Origin: Marasmius tenuissimus
Taxonomy: Eukaryota > Basidiomycota > Agaricomycetes > Agaricales > Marasmiaceae
Reading direction: 5' to 3'
Assembly: GCA_029532415.1 (NCBI GenBank)
Contig: JAQOTA010000047.1
Location: 2,790,001 to 2,854,000, forward strand
Length of the DNA stretch: 64,000 nucleotides
Shown: positions 48,591 to 60,639 of the stretch, one piece after another
Numbering within the stretch: position 1 is the stretch's first letter
Layout: every line of letters begins with the position of its first letter
Notes under the pieces: generated by a model
Database searches by the model: none
Told to the model about the DNA's origin: nothing
What the model saw: the letters and a program-made list of their open reading frames with translations, nothing else
Program-made: the position numbers and the translations under genes

Positions 48591-50436
48591 TGCCCAAAGC
48601 ACAATTCCACAGTTGCAACATCTCAAATTTATAATGATACCGTGAATAGAGGGGTTATTTTTCTGCTAAAGGCAATCTACTTATACTAGCGCGTACACAA
48701 GTTAAGTCGACACTCAAGAACGACATCGCTTCCTTCTCCAAGTTGCGGTCTGAGCTCAAGAAGATGCGGCATGTTGGAGTCAAATTTACTACGCCGATTA
48801 CGGGGACCACATCGCCAGTCACCTAATTTTCTTGATCGGAATCCGTACCTCAGTCACTCGATCTTGTGTTCCAGAGCATGGCTAGATCTGCTGAATTATC
48901 ACACGCCACTCGAGACGAAGCTATCTCTGGTCGGGTTTTCCTTCGAGAGTATTCATCAATCAGTTCGATGTTGACTCTTTCGAATGGCTAGAGAGTCAGT
49001 TTGCTCAGTCTCGTTCTCGAGGATCTCTTCTTGAGAGCTTCGTGGTCTACAATCGGAACGCTGTCCCAGTCAGGTACGGCCTAGTCTTCGTTGATCTCAA
49101 CTATAGATGGTACGAGGGGCCAAATAATTCCTAGCAACGCCTGGGGCTGAATCTGACTGAATTACGTCTATAAATCAGTAGGAACGTTTATTATATTGTA
49201 CCTTCAGATCTGGCAGAACTATTCGAGACAACTTCTCTCTAAATTTCCAAGCACAGAAGGTACGCAACATAAGGATGTCCCGCCTCGTAAATGATCGGCC
49301 TGCTCAATCCACAGCACGACACTCGTCTTACTGACGCGCGCAAACCGCATAAACCATCACGATGGCTTCTCTCTGGTGATCATATAATCAGGATAGTAAG
49401 CGTCGAGGCACCGTTTTAGGACAGGCAACTTGCTCAAAATATTGACCAGTGCGTTGTCCTGAGGCTATTTGTGTGCTTTTCGACTCATTATGTGTAGCTG
49501 ATATCTAGGTTGTCCCAGTCTCAGCCCTCAATGTCTCAATGAATATTAACGGATACCGAAACCCGGCATCTCCTTTACTCTCCCGTCTGTTGGCCAGCAC
49601 ATCTCGGTAACGATGCCGATATAACTGAGGTTCAAGCAAGATTGGATCGTCTCTTTTCGGTGTGAGATCGCCTCTGTGCCTTTCGTTGCACACCTGTGAG
49701 CACTGGGAGTAAAGAAACCCGATGCTTATTCATTCCGGAAGTTCAAAGTCGAGAAGATTCACTGCCGTCGGTACTGCAGTACTGGCTATCACTCTTCATG
49801 CTATTCGTGCGTAATTACGCAGCCATCAGCAATGAAACTGACTTACTCAGGCGCTCTATCGTTGACATTGTTGGATGAACCCATCGGCGGGGAAAAAGTC
49901 AGAAACTCAGGAATTTGGATGTCGAGTACATGCATCTTCAGGTGAATTTCTAACCTGGACACACCTACGCTCGTCTCGCTCTGTACGTGCCTTTTACACC
50001 CATAAATCACACATGTCTGTCCCAAGAACAAATGCCTGTGTCCGCTCCGCATTGTCCCTCAATTCAGACACGTTGACAGTGCAACGAGCTTTGCGTGCCT
50101 TTCTGATAGATCGAGGGAGAAATAACTCTAATGTTGATTGTTGAATTACTGAACATCGATCACGATTATAGACCCATAGAGACTTTACAAGGCACTGTAG
50201 AGCTCGAGGAGTTTTTATTCGTGCTAGCACCGTTGAGTGATCCCAAAAACTTTACCAGCTTGAACGGGTCACTCCAAAGGTCACAAAACAACCTGAATAT
50301 AAACATAGCCGATATCTAGACAACCTAATAGCAAAGGTAAGGCGATGGTAAATTGAGTAGCATATTTATGCATGGCATAACACGTTGGATATATATCAGA
50401 AGGGAAATCACGAAACTGTTCAAAATGCCAACCTCG
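48591..50436. other. fragments only
   Basis: Plus-strand frames at 48690-48810 (LKNDIASFSKLRSELKKMRH) and 48960-49080 (ESQFAQSRSRGSLLESFVVY, then a GTACGG donor) look like exon remains of an unrecognised gene. Nothing else is supported. Confidence 0.3.
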
Positions 50437-52867
50437 TCAAGCCAAATAAGCAGCTCCATCATCTTCAGACTGGGCCACCGTAGTCGAAACTGCTGTTTCG
50501 TTCGTTCTGATAAGGTGGCGTTGACCACGACACGAGGCTGGAGCTTTATCGGTAGGGATCAACGACCTTAGCATTCCAGTGGCAGAGCTGTTGCCGAGCG
50601 AAGGCGATAGGACTTCCACCGAGTTATTAGAGGGGAGAAGCGTAGCTAGCTTTCGGGAGACGATAGAGATGGGGGCAAATGTTCGGGCTGGGGGCAAATT
50701 CTTCCGTAGACGGCATGAGACTGAATTGTTCGGGGTCCTGGCATTGTCGTGATGACGAGTATCCTAGGCATTGTCGTGAGACGATACAATGTATACAAGG
50801 GTTTGTCAAGATACCTGATCTGAGTACCTCTGATTCCCCGTTTCTCCGTTGGACTTCATTGTGTTGCTGGTCACAACATTGCGCGAGACGGCGGCATCGG
50901 TTAACGCTGGAACATTGCTTCTGATATACGAGTTCACTACTGGCGTGTGGTCTTGCGTATTCCCTGGAGATGAGACGTCTGAGTCGATGGTAGTGACAGG
51001 TTTGCTGAGGTTGATGGGGATTGCAGGACACGCAGAAATCTCATCTATACAAAGAGGTTAGAGGGTGGATCATTGATTGAGAGCCGGTTGCACCTTTGTG
51101 AACATCTTCAAACCGATCCGAGTCATCCACTGGACGGAAGATGTGGTCATATCCGAGATGTCGAGCAAAGTCGGCGGTGGTTGGGTCGAAACCTCGAGGG
51201 GCTTGATACAGACGAATCAACTTGTAGTTGTGGGTGGACCAGGAGTGGGCGGAAAAGTCGTCATAGAACTGTAGTTGAACAGGGAGGCCGAGGTCGCAAC
51301 ACAACTCGGGTGAGAGGCGAGGTTGGCCGGCTTCATGGAGAGACCAGTGATGGAGGGAAGATGTTTTGCCACTGAGGAGGTTGGAGGGAGGTGGATAGAT
51401 GAAAAGGAAGATTGATTGCTGGTGTCGTCGTTGGCATTTGGAAGGGGATTCATTGAGGTAGCCGTCCAACCACGTGCCAGGATAGACAAGTGCTGGGTGA
51501 TGTTTAGTGAGTGGAAGGGGGAAATGAAATGAGGACGCACTAAACCCCTCCCGAGCATCCTCCAACGAAGCCCCTCGAGCATGGAAAACACGCCATGCTT
51601 GCGAGAGCCATGCCCCCCCTGCGGCCAAATTCAACCTCAAGTCAAGCCTTCCGTCTCCATCGAGTCGAAATCTACTCGTGGATTTCAGACGGAGTGGCCT
51701 AAGATTTGCGGGAAACGCACCTTGTCCAGCCATTCTCCAGACATGTCCGATCCACGAGATTGTCCCTCAAACTCTCCCAGACATTATTTGCGACGGCGAT
51801 GGGGGTTTTGGTTCGAGTTGAAAAAACAGTCGGCCGATCAACCCGTTCAGGCACGTCATCGTAACTCAAAGCGTCATTTAACACTGCGTCAATAAATACG
51901 TCATCGGCTTCCTTTGACTTGTGACTCGCCAAGAAGCGCATGCTAACCTCTTCCTGGAGAAGTTCAGCGGTTGGAGGTATGTCCTTGATTTCCCACCCAA
52001 TCCATCGAAGATATGAACATGGCCCCTTCGGACCACGGCAGATTACTCCTCTGCTAGAATCAATCCACAACTCCTCATTGTTACACCCCCATTGTGCCTA
52101 TGAATGTGTTATAAACTCATTTGCCCATGATACAATGGCTACTTACACACAAACTGTTGAGATATCTCTGACCTGAATACCCCACCTTTCCAATGAATTG
52201 TGCAAGTGGTATGAGATCTAGACAGAACTATCAAATCAACCTTGTAAAGCACCAATGAAGCTTACTGTGCCAAAGAACCATCGACGGAATCGTTCCGTTG
52301 GCAATCGCATATACCTGGGAAGCCTCGGTAGACCTGAAAGATTTCTGTCATCCAAGTGATCTTCGAGTTTTTTCTGACGTACAGTATTCTTGAGAGCTTG
52401 AGAAATTCCTCCCTGAAAGCCTAATGGTACGAGTGAGGCTGAGGTTGGGACCGAACAGAATGAGATACTGGACTGACCTTTTGTGCATCCGGCCCACTAT
52501 AAGATACCGTTGTGAACTCACCCTCTACCCCCGCAACCTTTGCCGTACAAATTGTCTTGGTCGCCTCGAGAAGGCATCGACACTCTTCCCGTGGCCAATG
52601 ACAACGTCCGAAACAATGACGAGTCTGGCAGATGTCCCAAAGTCTGTAGATGTCACCACGCGTGAGGTTTCGGAACTATACAGAGTCAGATTTCTGCATA
52701 ACTTCTAATGAAAGCAATGCAAGACCCACATCGTCAAACTCCGTAAGTTTCCTCTCCACTTGTTGGATAATTTGGTTATAGTGATTGTGTTGGTCGCCTT
52801 GAACACTATTGAAGGTCCCGCTGCCGATAGAGACTCCTTGTGCCTTGTAAAGAATAGATTGGGTCAT
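50437..52867 (-). CDS. family protein copy E (GGTF-GDQHN family), short N-terminus
   Basis: Exons: 52867-52730, 52675-52478, 52420-52383, 52333-52266, 52217-52147, 52097-51721, 51671-51541, 51492-51094, 51044-50815, 50763-50437; phases agree, 658 aa. Exon 1 is 138 nt against 267 in A and D: it keeps IGSGTFNSVQGDQHNHYNQ but lacks the second NGNQIN motif. Exon 2 is Cys-rich (ICQTRHCFGRCHWPREECRC). Exon 8 has SPSKCQRRHQQ, SSLHHWSLHEAG and FDPTTADFARHLGY. The tail matches copy C (SVEVLSPSLGN, TDKAPASCRGQ, TNETAVST). Intron 8 has a normal GTGCAA donor here, unlike C and D. Function unknown. Confidence 0.78.
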
Positions 52868-55113
52868 TGCGCGGTTTGTGGAGGGACGTGGGGATGGGGG
52901 AGGAACGAGGGGAACAAGCCTATACATGTAGGCAGCCCTAGCCATAGACGCCTGTTCCTCGTGTTAGTCCCAAGCAATCAGAACACCGCTCGAGACCTGA
53001 TCAGATTTTACAGCAACGGTCATATCCGCCGGAAATGAATCCAAAATTACATTGCTGTTGAGCGCTGACACTGTAGATTTAGAACAAGACGAACGACCAC
53101 TTACCGTTATGATACATGCCAGAAGCACGCCTGTTCCTCGAGCTCTTCGGACTAACACATAATCATACAATACGCTTACTCGCCACTTCTGGCCTTTTGG
53201 ACCCCACGATAACTGTGAAGGATGTGGTCCTGCGAGGGCATCGACTCAAGTAAGTATGCACTGGTGGGAAACCAGTCAGCCCAGCTCAACCACGACTCAA
53301 AGTGATCGAGTTATTTACATACAATGTGATACCCACTGATGGACCGATTATTTTTGCGGCAATGGACGAAAAGCGCCGGAATACGAACCGATCTGGGGGT
53401 TGGCCGTATGGATTAGGGTGATAGCGCCGATAGGAGAATATATGGGCGCGAATCACAGAACGTTCGTTCATTTACCCACAGCAAAATTCCCTCGTTCCGG
53501 GAACCAAAAGACCGTACGTCAAACACGTTCCTTATCTGTCAATTCCATCCGTCGATCGATGTACAGTGTAGTGGTCGTTTGAGGTCAGCCGTGAGTACGG
53601 CAAGAACAAAAGAAGGGAGTCCGCGCGTGAAGTTTAAGATGCGCCTTGATCGTCAATACAGCTTAACATACTCTCTCAACCCTAGATTTCTCCCAAACTT
53701 TTGGGTTCTCCGAGAATAACTCCAAGTCTCGAGTCATGAGTTAGCCGTAATGAAACACTCGTAGCACGTACCCGATCAAGTTTTCGAATTCGTTCTAATG
53801 CACAGTTCTGCATGACTTTCGGCATAACACGCCAGATTCTCGTTTTCAGTCAACAGTTCAACGTGTTTCAGCGGTCATGTCGAACCGTGTCATGCTGTGC
53901 ATGTGCGAGTAGGCCGGAGAAAAGTTAAGAGTCAAGAGATCACTTCCAAAGGTCTCGAAATTATTAGAAATGCCCATCGAGAGATATTACGACCCAGAGA
54001 CAAAGATAAAATCCAGATGAAGATTCCAGGACTCACGTGAACCCTAAAGCCCAGCAGATTTTCGTGTCCCAGATCGTACCAGAGTTCTCCCTAGTCCCGG
54101 TAAGACATCCATGGAGGATATAGAAAGGTACTTTGGGCGTCTATTCGGAAATTGAAGAGGCATCCGAGAGTTGTTGTCCCGGGGAATACAGACAGGCGTC
54201 GATGTCGATAGTGGTAATATGGCGGATATGGATAAAGCAGGAGAATTGTGGTGGAAGTCGAGGAGAAAGAATTGTTGAGATTGAATTCCCGAGAACTCCG
54301 AACTCGGACTTTGCCGAAATATCAGGACCGAGTCTCGTCGATTGGATTTGGCCCTGCGTATTCTTGCACCTCAACTACCACTGTCCTGAGCGCTGAGGTC
54401 ATAGACACGGTACGTCTTTCAGTAGCAAGTCTTCATATTCCTGCAAGTAAAGGTGAACTAGGTAGCCGGCATTCTAAGGACCAATCTATTGCTTGTAGGA
54501 GCTCTTGGCCGGCATTATACCTTCAATCACACTCTAACTGAACGGAAATTCCTACTGTCATCATGGGGTACTCCCGAATGTTAGGCTTCAAGCACCTTTG
54601 AGCGCAGAGAACTCGGCAATCCGGTAAAAATTTGGCCCAATCCAAGTACAGCTTTCGAGGATAGCGGTTCTGCTGAGGCGACCAGACTACTCAAGATCAC
54701 GCAGCTCGTTATGGTTTGGAGCCTAATTAATTAACCAGACGCAGGAGAGTCATCCGAATTTCAAACGGGATTGCCATACCGGGCAGTTTGTCATTGATAA
54801 CACGCTTGATCGAGGTTAAACATCTCAAAGGCTAGGAAACCTCACTTATTAGCCAGCCCTGAGAATCCACCTCTCATGCAATCATCACTCATTTCAATCT
54901 CCTTCCCACTCGTCGAAAGTTCTCCCTGTCCATGTCCGCGACGTTTACATTATATCCTGACACGATCTCGTGGACGACCATGTTGTCCTTGTCAGCCAAA
55001 CGTCTTCGGAGTGTTTCACTCAGCTTCGACCTACTGGGGACTCCTTGAATAGTGTCCCCGTATTTATAGGTCTCAGGATCCCGACATTGCTTTTCCACAC
55101 CCTTCGGCCCTCC
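52868..55113. other. 5' side of copy E; no firm gene
   Basis: No complete gene. The minus-strand frame 54889-55125 (LSETLRRRLADKDNMVVHE then IVSGYNVNVADMDREN) has a composition like real protein, but I cannot name it and it overlaps the start of the saposin-type fragment on the other strand. Confidence 0.3.
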
Positions 55114-55326
55114 ATGCGTCCACAAATGCGTCTCTCTTTTCTTCTATCTTTCGCTCTTGGGGCCTCTCTTTCCAACGCGTCTTTGATTGACGACATCATC
55201 AATGCACTGAAAGGAGCGGTGACCTGTGGCGGCTGCCATGCACTACTGGTCCCTTTGAAAGGACTGGCCGCTTTAGGCGACGAAGCGTTTGGGGAGACGT
55301 TGACCACAGTCTGTGAAACGCTAAAG
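55114..55326 (+). pseudogene. sphingomyelinase-like gene fragment, signal peptide and saposin-B domain
   Basis: Seventy-one codons: a signal peptide (MRLSFLLSFALGASLS after a short MRPQ) and a saposin-B start (IDDIINALKGAVTCGGCHAL then LVPLKGLAALGDEAF and ETLTTVCETLK), with the Cys spacing found at the N-terminus of secreted fungal acid sphingomyelinases (sphingomyelin to ceramide plus phosphocholine). A GTGACT donor follows at 55327. Downstream, to about 55900, frames are open in places but contain none of the metallophosphatase motifs (such as GDVV or GNHD), so the catalytic domain is missing. Either a truncated gene or a saposin-only leftover. Confidence 0.65.
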
Positions 55327-55379
55327 GTGACTGTCTTCTTGGATGTTCTTCCATCCTAGCGGCCTGACGCAGCATCGCA

Positions 55380-58300
55380 TATCGCTGATTCTAAAGCAAA
55401 TTCTGGCAAACGAAAAGACAAGATAGAAACGACGAACAGCTCTGGCCAGTCTCCGGCGAAATGGAGACGTTCCACCGTCACTACGCTGACCTCTTCCTTT
55501 GTCTCGTTACACCCAGTATTCGACCACGATGCGTACTCACCACAATCTCGAGGGCGGGCCTTCTTTATCCACCTGGATCACACCAAAAACTATAGCTCCT
55601 CCGAGAGGCAGCAGCTTCAATGTGTTCGCCGCTGCACTGACCTGGGGTCCTCCCGTTTTCCTCGCTGAAGAAGCTCATCGACATCTCCCCGTTGGCTGAC
55701 TGTGACTCAGAGCATCATCCGGCGATGTGCACATGGCCATATGACCAGCACCTGCTCCAGTGTCTCGCCTCGGAGTCGCCGGCACCGCACCACTCCGTGG
55801 TCACACCACCTAGCAATCGACGATGTAACCCTACACCACTGGCGCTCGCAACGCTCAATGGCGTTCTTGTACACCTGTCGTGTGGATGTGATGTAAGGGT
55901 CTAGAAACTGGTGCTTGCAACGTGTGGTTCAAAATCCACGTTCTTGTATACCACCTATGACTCCTGCTCATTGACTGGCAGTGGTATTTCTCGCCTTCGA
56001 ACAATTTGATAATTGTTCGGCCCGAGTTACTCATAGAGTCTCCGGTATGCGTCCCCACCAAGTACTAAGGATGTAAAAGCCAGATCGGGACAACTATATT
56101 CAGGAGCCTCTGCAATCTTGGACGAAGGGATTTTGTGATCCCGGAAGAAGACAATTATGATATTCTAGATGATTTTGCTCCGTACTGAATACGTAGGAGG
56201 TACAAAGAGACAGGATAATAGTACTACGGTTGTACTATAGATGGATTGCATTGAAATACATACAAGCATACCGTGGCTAGCTACCATTTCCCGGAGAGCG
56301 TTCCCGACTGGAGCGTATCGTAACGGTATGGTTCTAGTTGCCCGTGGGATATAGCGTTCTGGCTAGCTATATCGGCTACGGACCCTGCCGTTCCGAAATG
56401 GGACCATGCGCAGGTTTCTTATTTCTTATTTCCAGTGTTTTATTGACCCGCCTGCAGGCTGTGGGTGCACGTTTTACTTCCTATGCGCGCCATTTAATCA
56501 TAAAACTTCTAGTTTCGGCCCAAACTCATGAGCGTTGCCATCACACCGAATTTGTTTAGTCGAACTTCATACAGGTTCGGTCTGTAATTATTGAAGACAA
56601 AGAGTGGCTAGCGAACAGGTCCATTGCTTTGAGCACGATGTTCCGAATCGTCGCTTGTAGCTCCAAATTCACGGGAACAATGATGACTGGCTTAATACGC
56701 AGAAATCGAAGTAATTGTACCAGCATGAGTACCCTCTACAAATTTCAATCTCTCTTCAAAGCTTAAAGTCTTGTCTAGGTCCCTACCTTTTTTCCCCCCA
56801 CGAGCTCAGTGCAATGTTTGAGTAGTTGAGAGTCCAGCCCGAACCATAGCATGGCCTTTGGTGGTGTGGTCCAAGATGCGTAGGGCAATGCCGGAAGAGC
56901 TTGAATATGTCTCGAGCCGCTTATGTACCTCTCCGTACCTTTTCCAGCCAAGCCCCACGTCGATTCATCTCCACAGCTAAGATCATGTCGGTTTCATCTG
57001 AGAAGCCAGGTTTTTGGGCAAACCCGAGCCATCGGGAACGGATAATTAGACTGTATAATCCGGGTGAGGCAGTTCGAATATATGGCAATTTCCACAGGCG
57101 ACAGCGATGACCATAGAGGCCGCCGGCCTAAACATTTGAGCAATCCTGCAGACAAACAGGTATTACACCCGTTCAGGGTTGTAAATTGTACAAACAGTAG
57201 CCTCTCCGATTCGACTTCTCAACTTGTTCTCCTGGTACCACCAACAGTGAGGTTTTGTCTCTTGAACTCGAAGTCCTTGCACACATCTACCTAGCGCTAA
57301 CCCAAGCCCAATGACTGCATGTTGGATCTTCAGATTAGAAGATTTCTTTGGAAGCATCGACGCCAGGCCTTTTCCGCCCTAATGAAGGCGGTGGGCTCAA
57401 TCATGACTGCCCCTCCTGAAGTGCCTTAATTTTGCATCGGAACACCTCTACGCATCCCCATCGTACATCTGTGAGTGGTCAGTACTTTATACAACTACCG
57501 AGGAGCTCTAGAATTTAGTCCTTCGTGCTACTCGTGGAGTATCGCCTATCTCTCGGCTATGAAGATGGTTTACTGAGCGAATTTGGTTAAAGCACTCGAC
57601 GTCTTACAATAGTTGCGAGCACATACTTGACAGCAAGCTGGTAACGACCCGCACCAAGGAAGCCAGGAAGACCCGGTACGTGCGTTTTTTTTGTTACCTC
57701 CCCCTCTCCAGTCTGACTCGAATAGGCCATTACTTTCTCCCAGGGATGAAGTTTCACGACTTTTTATCATTATCTCCCACCCAGAGCTCAGACCATCGAT
57801 GTCCTTTCTGCCAGCAGCCATCAAGATCATATGGATTTCGTAGTCCATATAGACGGTCTACACGGATCTGGACTCTTTGCCACTGTTCCCCGAGTGCACC
57901 TTACAGTATTATCTAACAAGATTATCTATCATCAAACAAAGTTATCAACACTCTCGAGCTGGCCCTACAGTCAGTCGATGGTATTCTAGCTTCCACTCTT
58001 GATAACTTAGTCGACGTCTCCTCGAGAGCTGATTCCAGCTGCTGTATATGCTCATCGGAGTCTCTTCTACGTACCTGTTTATCTCCGGGCGATGACTTTT
58101 CGGGAGGCGTTGAAAGTGGGTTCTAGTCCGAATTGGCTCGTCTCTGCTGAATTGCCATTGATCATTGGCCTACTTATTGATACCGGGATCGTCGAAACTT
58201 TCGAAGGCGACAAGAGACCTTGGGTGACAGAAGGGATAAAGCTATTCGTTACAGCCCGAAATGTAGTAAATAGTCATTTCACCTTTACTCACCTACACCC

Positions 58301-59584
58301 TTCACTGACTCATCACTCAGGACAGGCAGTGGTCAATTGGCCGTTGCCGCTTTATTACTCTCGTCTCAAATTTCAACCACGGGGTTCTGAGCGTTCGTTC
58401 ATTCTCGAGACGGGATTTATCAGCCGAACGTGCAACTATCCACACTACCAGACATCTCGATGAACTCGATAGTCGACTCACAGGCAAGGATGCGCATCCT
58501 ACCTCTAGATACTCATTCTTTTCCCGCTTATCATTGGACGATAGCGTGATCAAAGGTGTTGATATGCACCTGCTGTCTCACCGAGAGCCCTGGCATATCA
58601 ACGTATTGAAACGCTCGACAAAGGCGTCGGGGTCACCGACGTCAGCGAGATGGAAAACTAGAAGATGCATGATGGCCATCGGTGAGTTACAATTTGTCAT
58701 TGGATGTCAGTTTTGCAAACAAGATTGAGGACAGCCAAGCATTTGTCAGAGTACCAGACTCGTAGCTATCTCCAACCTCCAGGTTTCCGTTGTAGTCATC
58801 ATTTTCAGATGTTGTGAAGATCTCACAGCCTTACCCGTGTCTTACCTTCAACTTCACGGACAGGATGCAAACTCAACGCCACTTCGACACGCGAACGACC
58901 CTAACATTGATCTACGACTTGCTGTGAGTTTGGATGCTCCGGAAATCGAAGCTAGCAACCCTTCCCTTGAGTATGTTATTAACCCAAAGGTTATTAAACT
59001 GTGTTTCATCATAAATTAGGTCTGCGCCTCGTTCATTCGCAATAGTGAGCCTGCGTTCGTTGTATTCTTCGTACTTATGACTTATTTGAATTCTTCTCCG
59101 AGAAGCTCTCGGACGGCAAACCAATCGTCGATCTACCCGACCCGGATTTGTAGCTGGTACACAATCTTCAGGCAGATCAAGGAATGTGTCGGATATTCTG
59201 AACTACGAAGTAAACCCCAATAATGAGTACAGTCCAGTTGTAGGTCAAGGTCCTTCTGACCGTTCAATTCTGTATTGACAGTCTCGAGATGATCTTGTGA
59301 GCTATTGCTCGTACGGTCAGAACTCAACGAGCGAGATTAAGCACTCACGGACATGATTTTCACCACAAGTCGCTGAATTTTCTCGTCGTCTGCAGCTACG
59401 GCTTTTATCCCGACCACCGGCATCACCCGTACTGACCAACCCGCGACTAACCCTACTCCGGACATATTCAATTGCAAAGACATAACCTCTACTGTCTAAG
59501 ATCACCAGTTCATCTCTTTCACGGCGACTCTAGCCGACGGACTAACAAACACACCCACCCATTGGCTCGGGTTTGTAGTGTCAA
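55380..59584. other. long stretch without a supported gene
   Basis: Frames at 56907-57110 (plus; RAAYVPLRTFSSQAPRRF, mitochondrial-target-like start) and 58410-58550 (plus; ERATIHTTRHLDELDSRLTG) resemble coding exons, but I cannot identify or complete them. A GTGTGGTTCAAAATCCAC hairpin near 55922 is not a tRNA (see rejected). Confidence 0.3.
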
Positions 59585-60054
59585 TGTCGGAAATTTTATT
59601 ACGGTCTTATAATCCGAGGTGTCGTTACAAGGCGTCGCCAGGCGTCGCGAGAGCAATTTGGCTCCGTAATGTACCATAATAGGCGAAAAAATGGCATTTT
59701 TTGGCCTATTGCCGAGGTTTACAAGGCCCATAATAGACTCACCCCGGTCCCCAAAATAGTTTTGTCCACTGTGAGTGCGTGAAGGTGGATCCCGTTAGGA
59801 CCTCTCGCGCGGGAAGTCAGCATACACTATACTTGCTCATGACAAGCAAAGTTCTTCAAAAATCTGTCCTGGGAGGGAGATAGGATTGCCTCACAAGGAA
59901 ACGCCGTTTATTGTAAGCGGATCACAAGGCCTTGTATGGGCTTCACAAGGCTAAAAAAGGCTCCATAAGAGCCGTTTTTCTCGTAAGGCAATGTATATTA
60001 TGAAGCATTACGGCCCATATAATGCCTGATGAAACCGTAATTATTTTTCCGACA
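59585..60054. mobile_element. possible 470-bp inverted-repeat element
   Basis: The left end TGTCGGAAATTTTATTACGG and the right end read inward TGTCGGAAAAATAATTACGG agree at 17 of 20 bases. Between them are no open frames, a near-perfect hairpin at about 59671-59708 (GGCGAAAAAATG / CATTTTTTGGCC), repeated CACAAGG words (59893, 59925, 59942) and several CATTAC/GTAATG words. Target duplication is unclear (AAT on both sides at most). A MITE-like element is the likely reading. Confidence 0.5.
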
Positions 60055-60639
60055 AATGCTGGTGCCATGGTCAATGCCAAGAATTAACAAGGTGTTGAGG
60101 CATTACAATGACTGACAGGTACCTACGGCAATGGGAATAGGTATATCCGGAGCCTAGAGCAACAAAAAATGGTTATCCGACTGCTACATCGGCCAATTGT
60201 TCTGGCTCGTTGCTGGGCTTGAAGGATTCACCATCTGATATTATACGTTCCTCGTTCCTATTGTACCTTTCCAGGGCAAAATCAAGTGATACCTTCTGGC
60301 TCATTTGCGCAACTGAGATGGACTCTGAGTCGATTGAACTGTGTAATCAATTTTCAATTGTCTATCCTGGAGGAATAGAACATGTAGGATGCGACAATAT
60401 CCAGATGGTATCAGGTATTCAACCGGATTACATATCATAAAACGGATAAGTTGAATACACTAAGTAGCTAGGGTTCGGGGGAAACGATATGAATAAGGAG
60501 GTGTGAGATGTCATCGATATTCGGGACCCACAATCACCCGCAGCTTGACCCCTACAGCAGGATCCCCCGGCTTCTCCACTGTATTCAAGTTGCAGCAACC
60601 GCTTTGCATCCCCCAGTATCCCGATACCCACAGTACACT

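Noticed and set aside
55380..55680. Continuation of the sphingomyelinase-like gene in a 100-codon open frame
   Set aside because: The frame is open but has none of the metallophosphatase motifs and its composition is not like the known enzyme; probably chance.
55915..55960. tRNA-like hairpin GTGTGGTTCAAAATCCAC
   Set aside because: It looks like a T-arm, but no acceptor stem, anticodon arm or D-arm can be formed around it.
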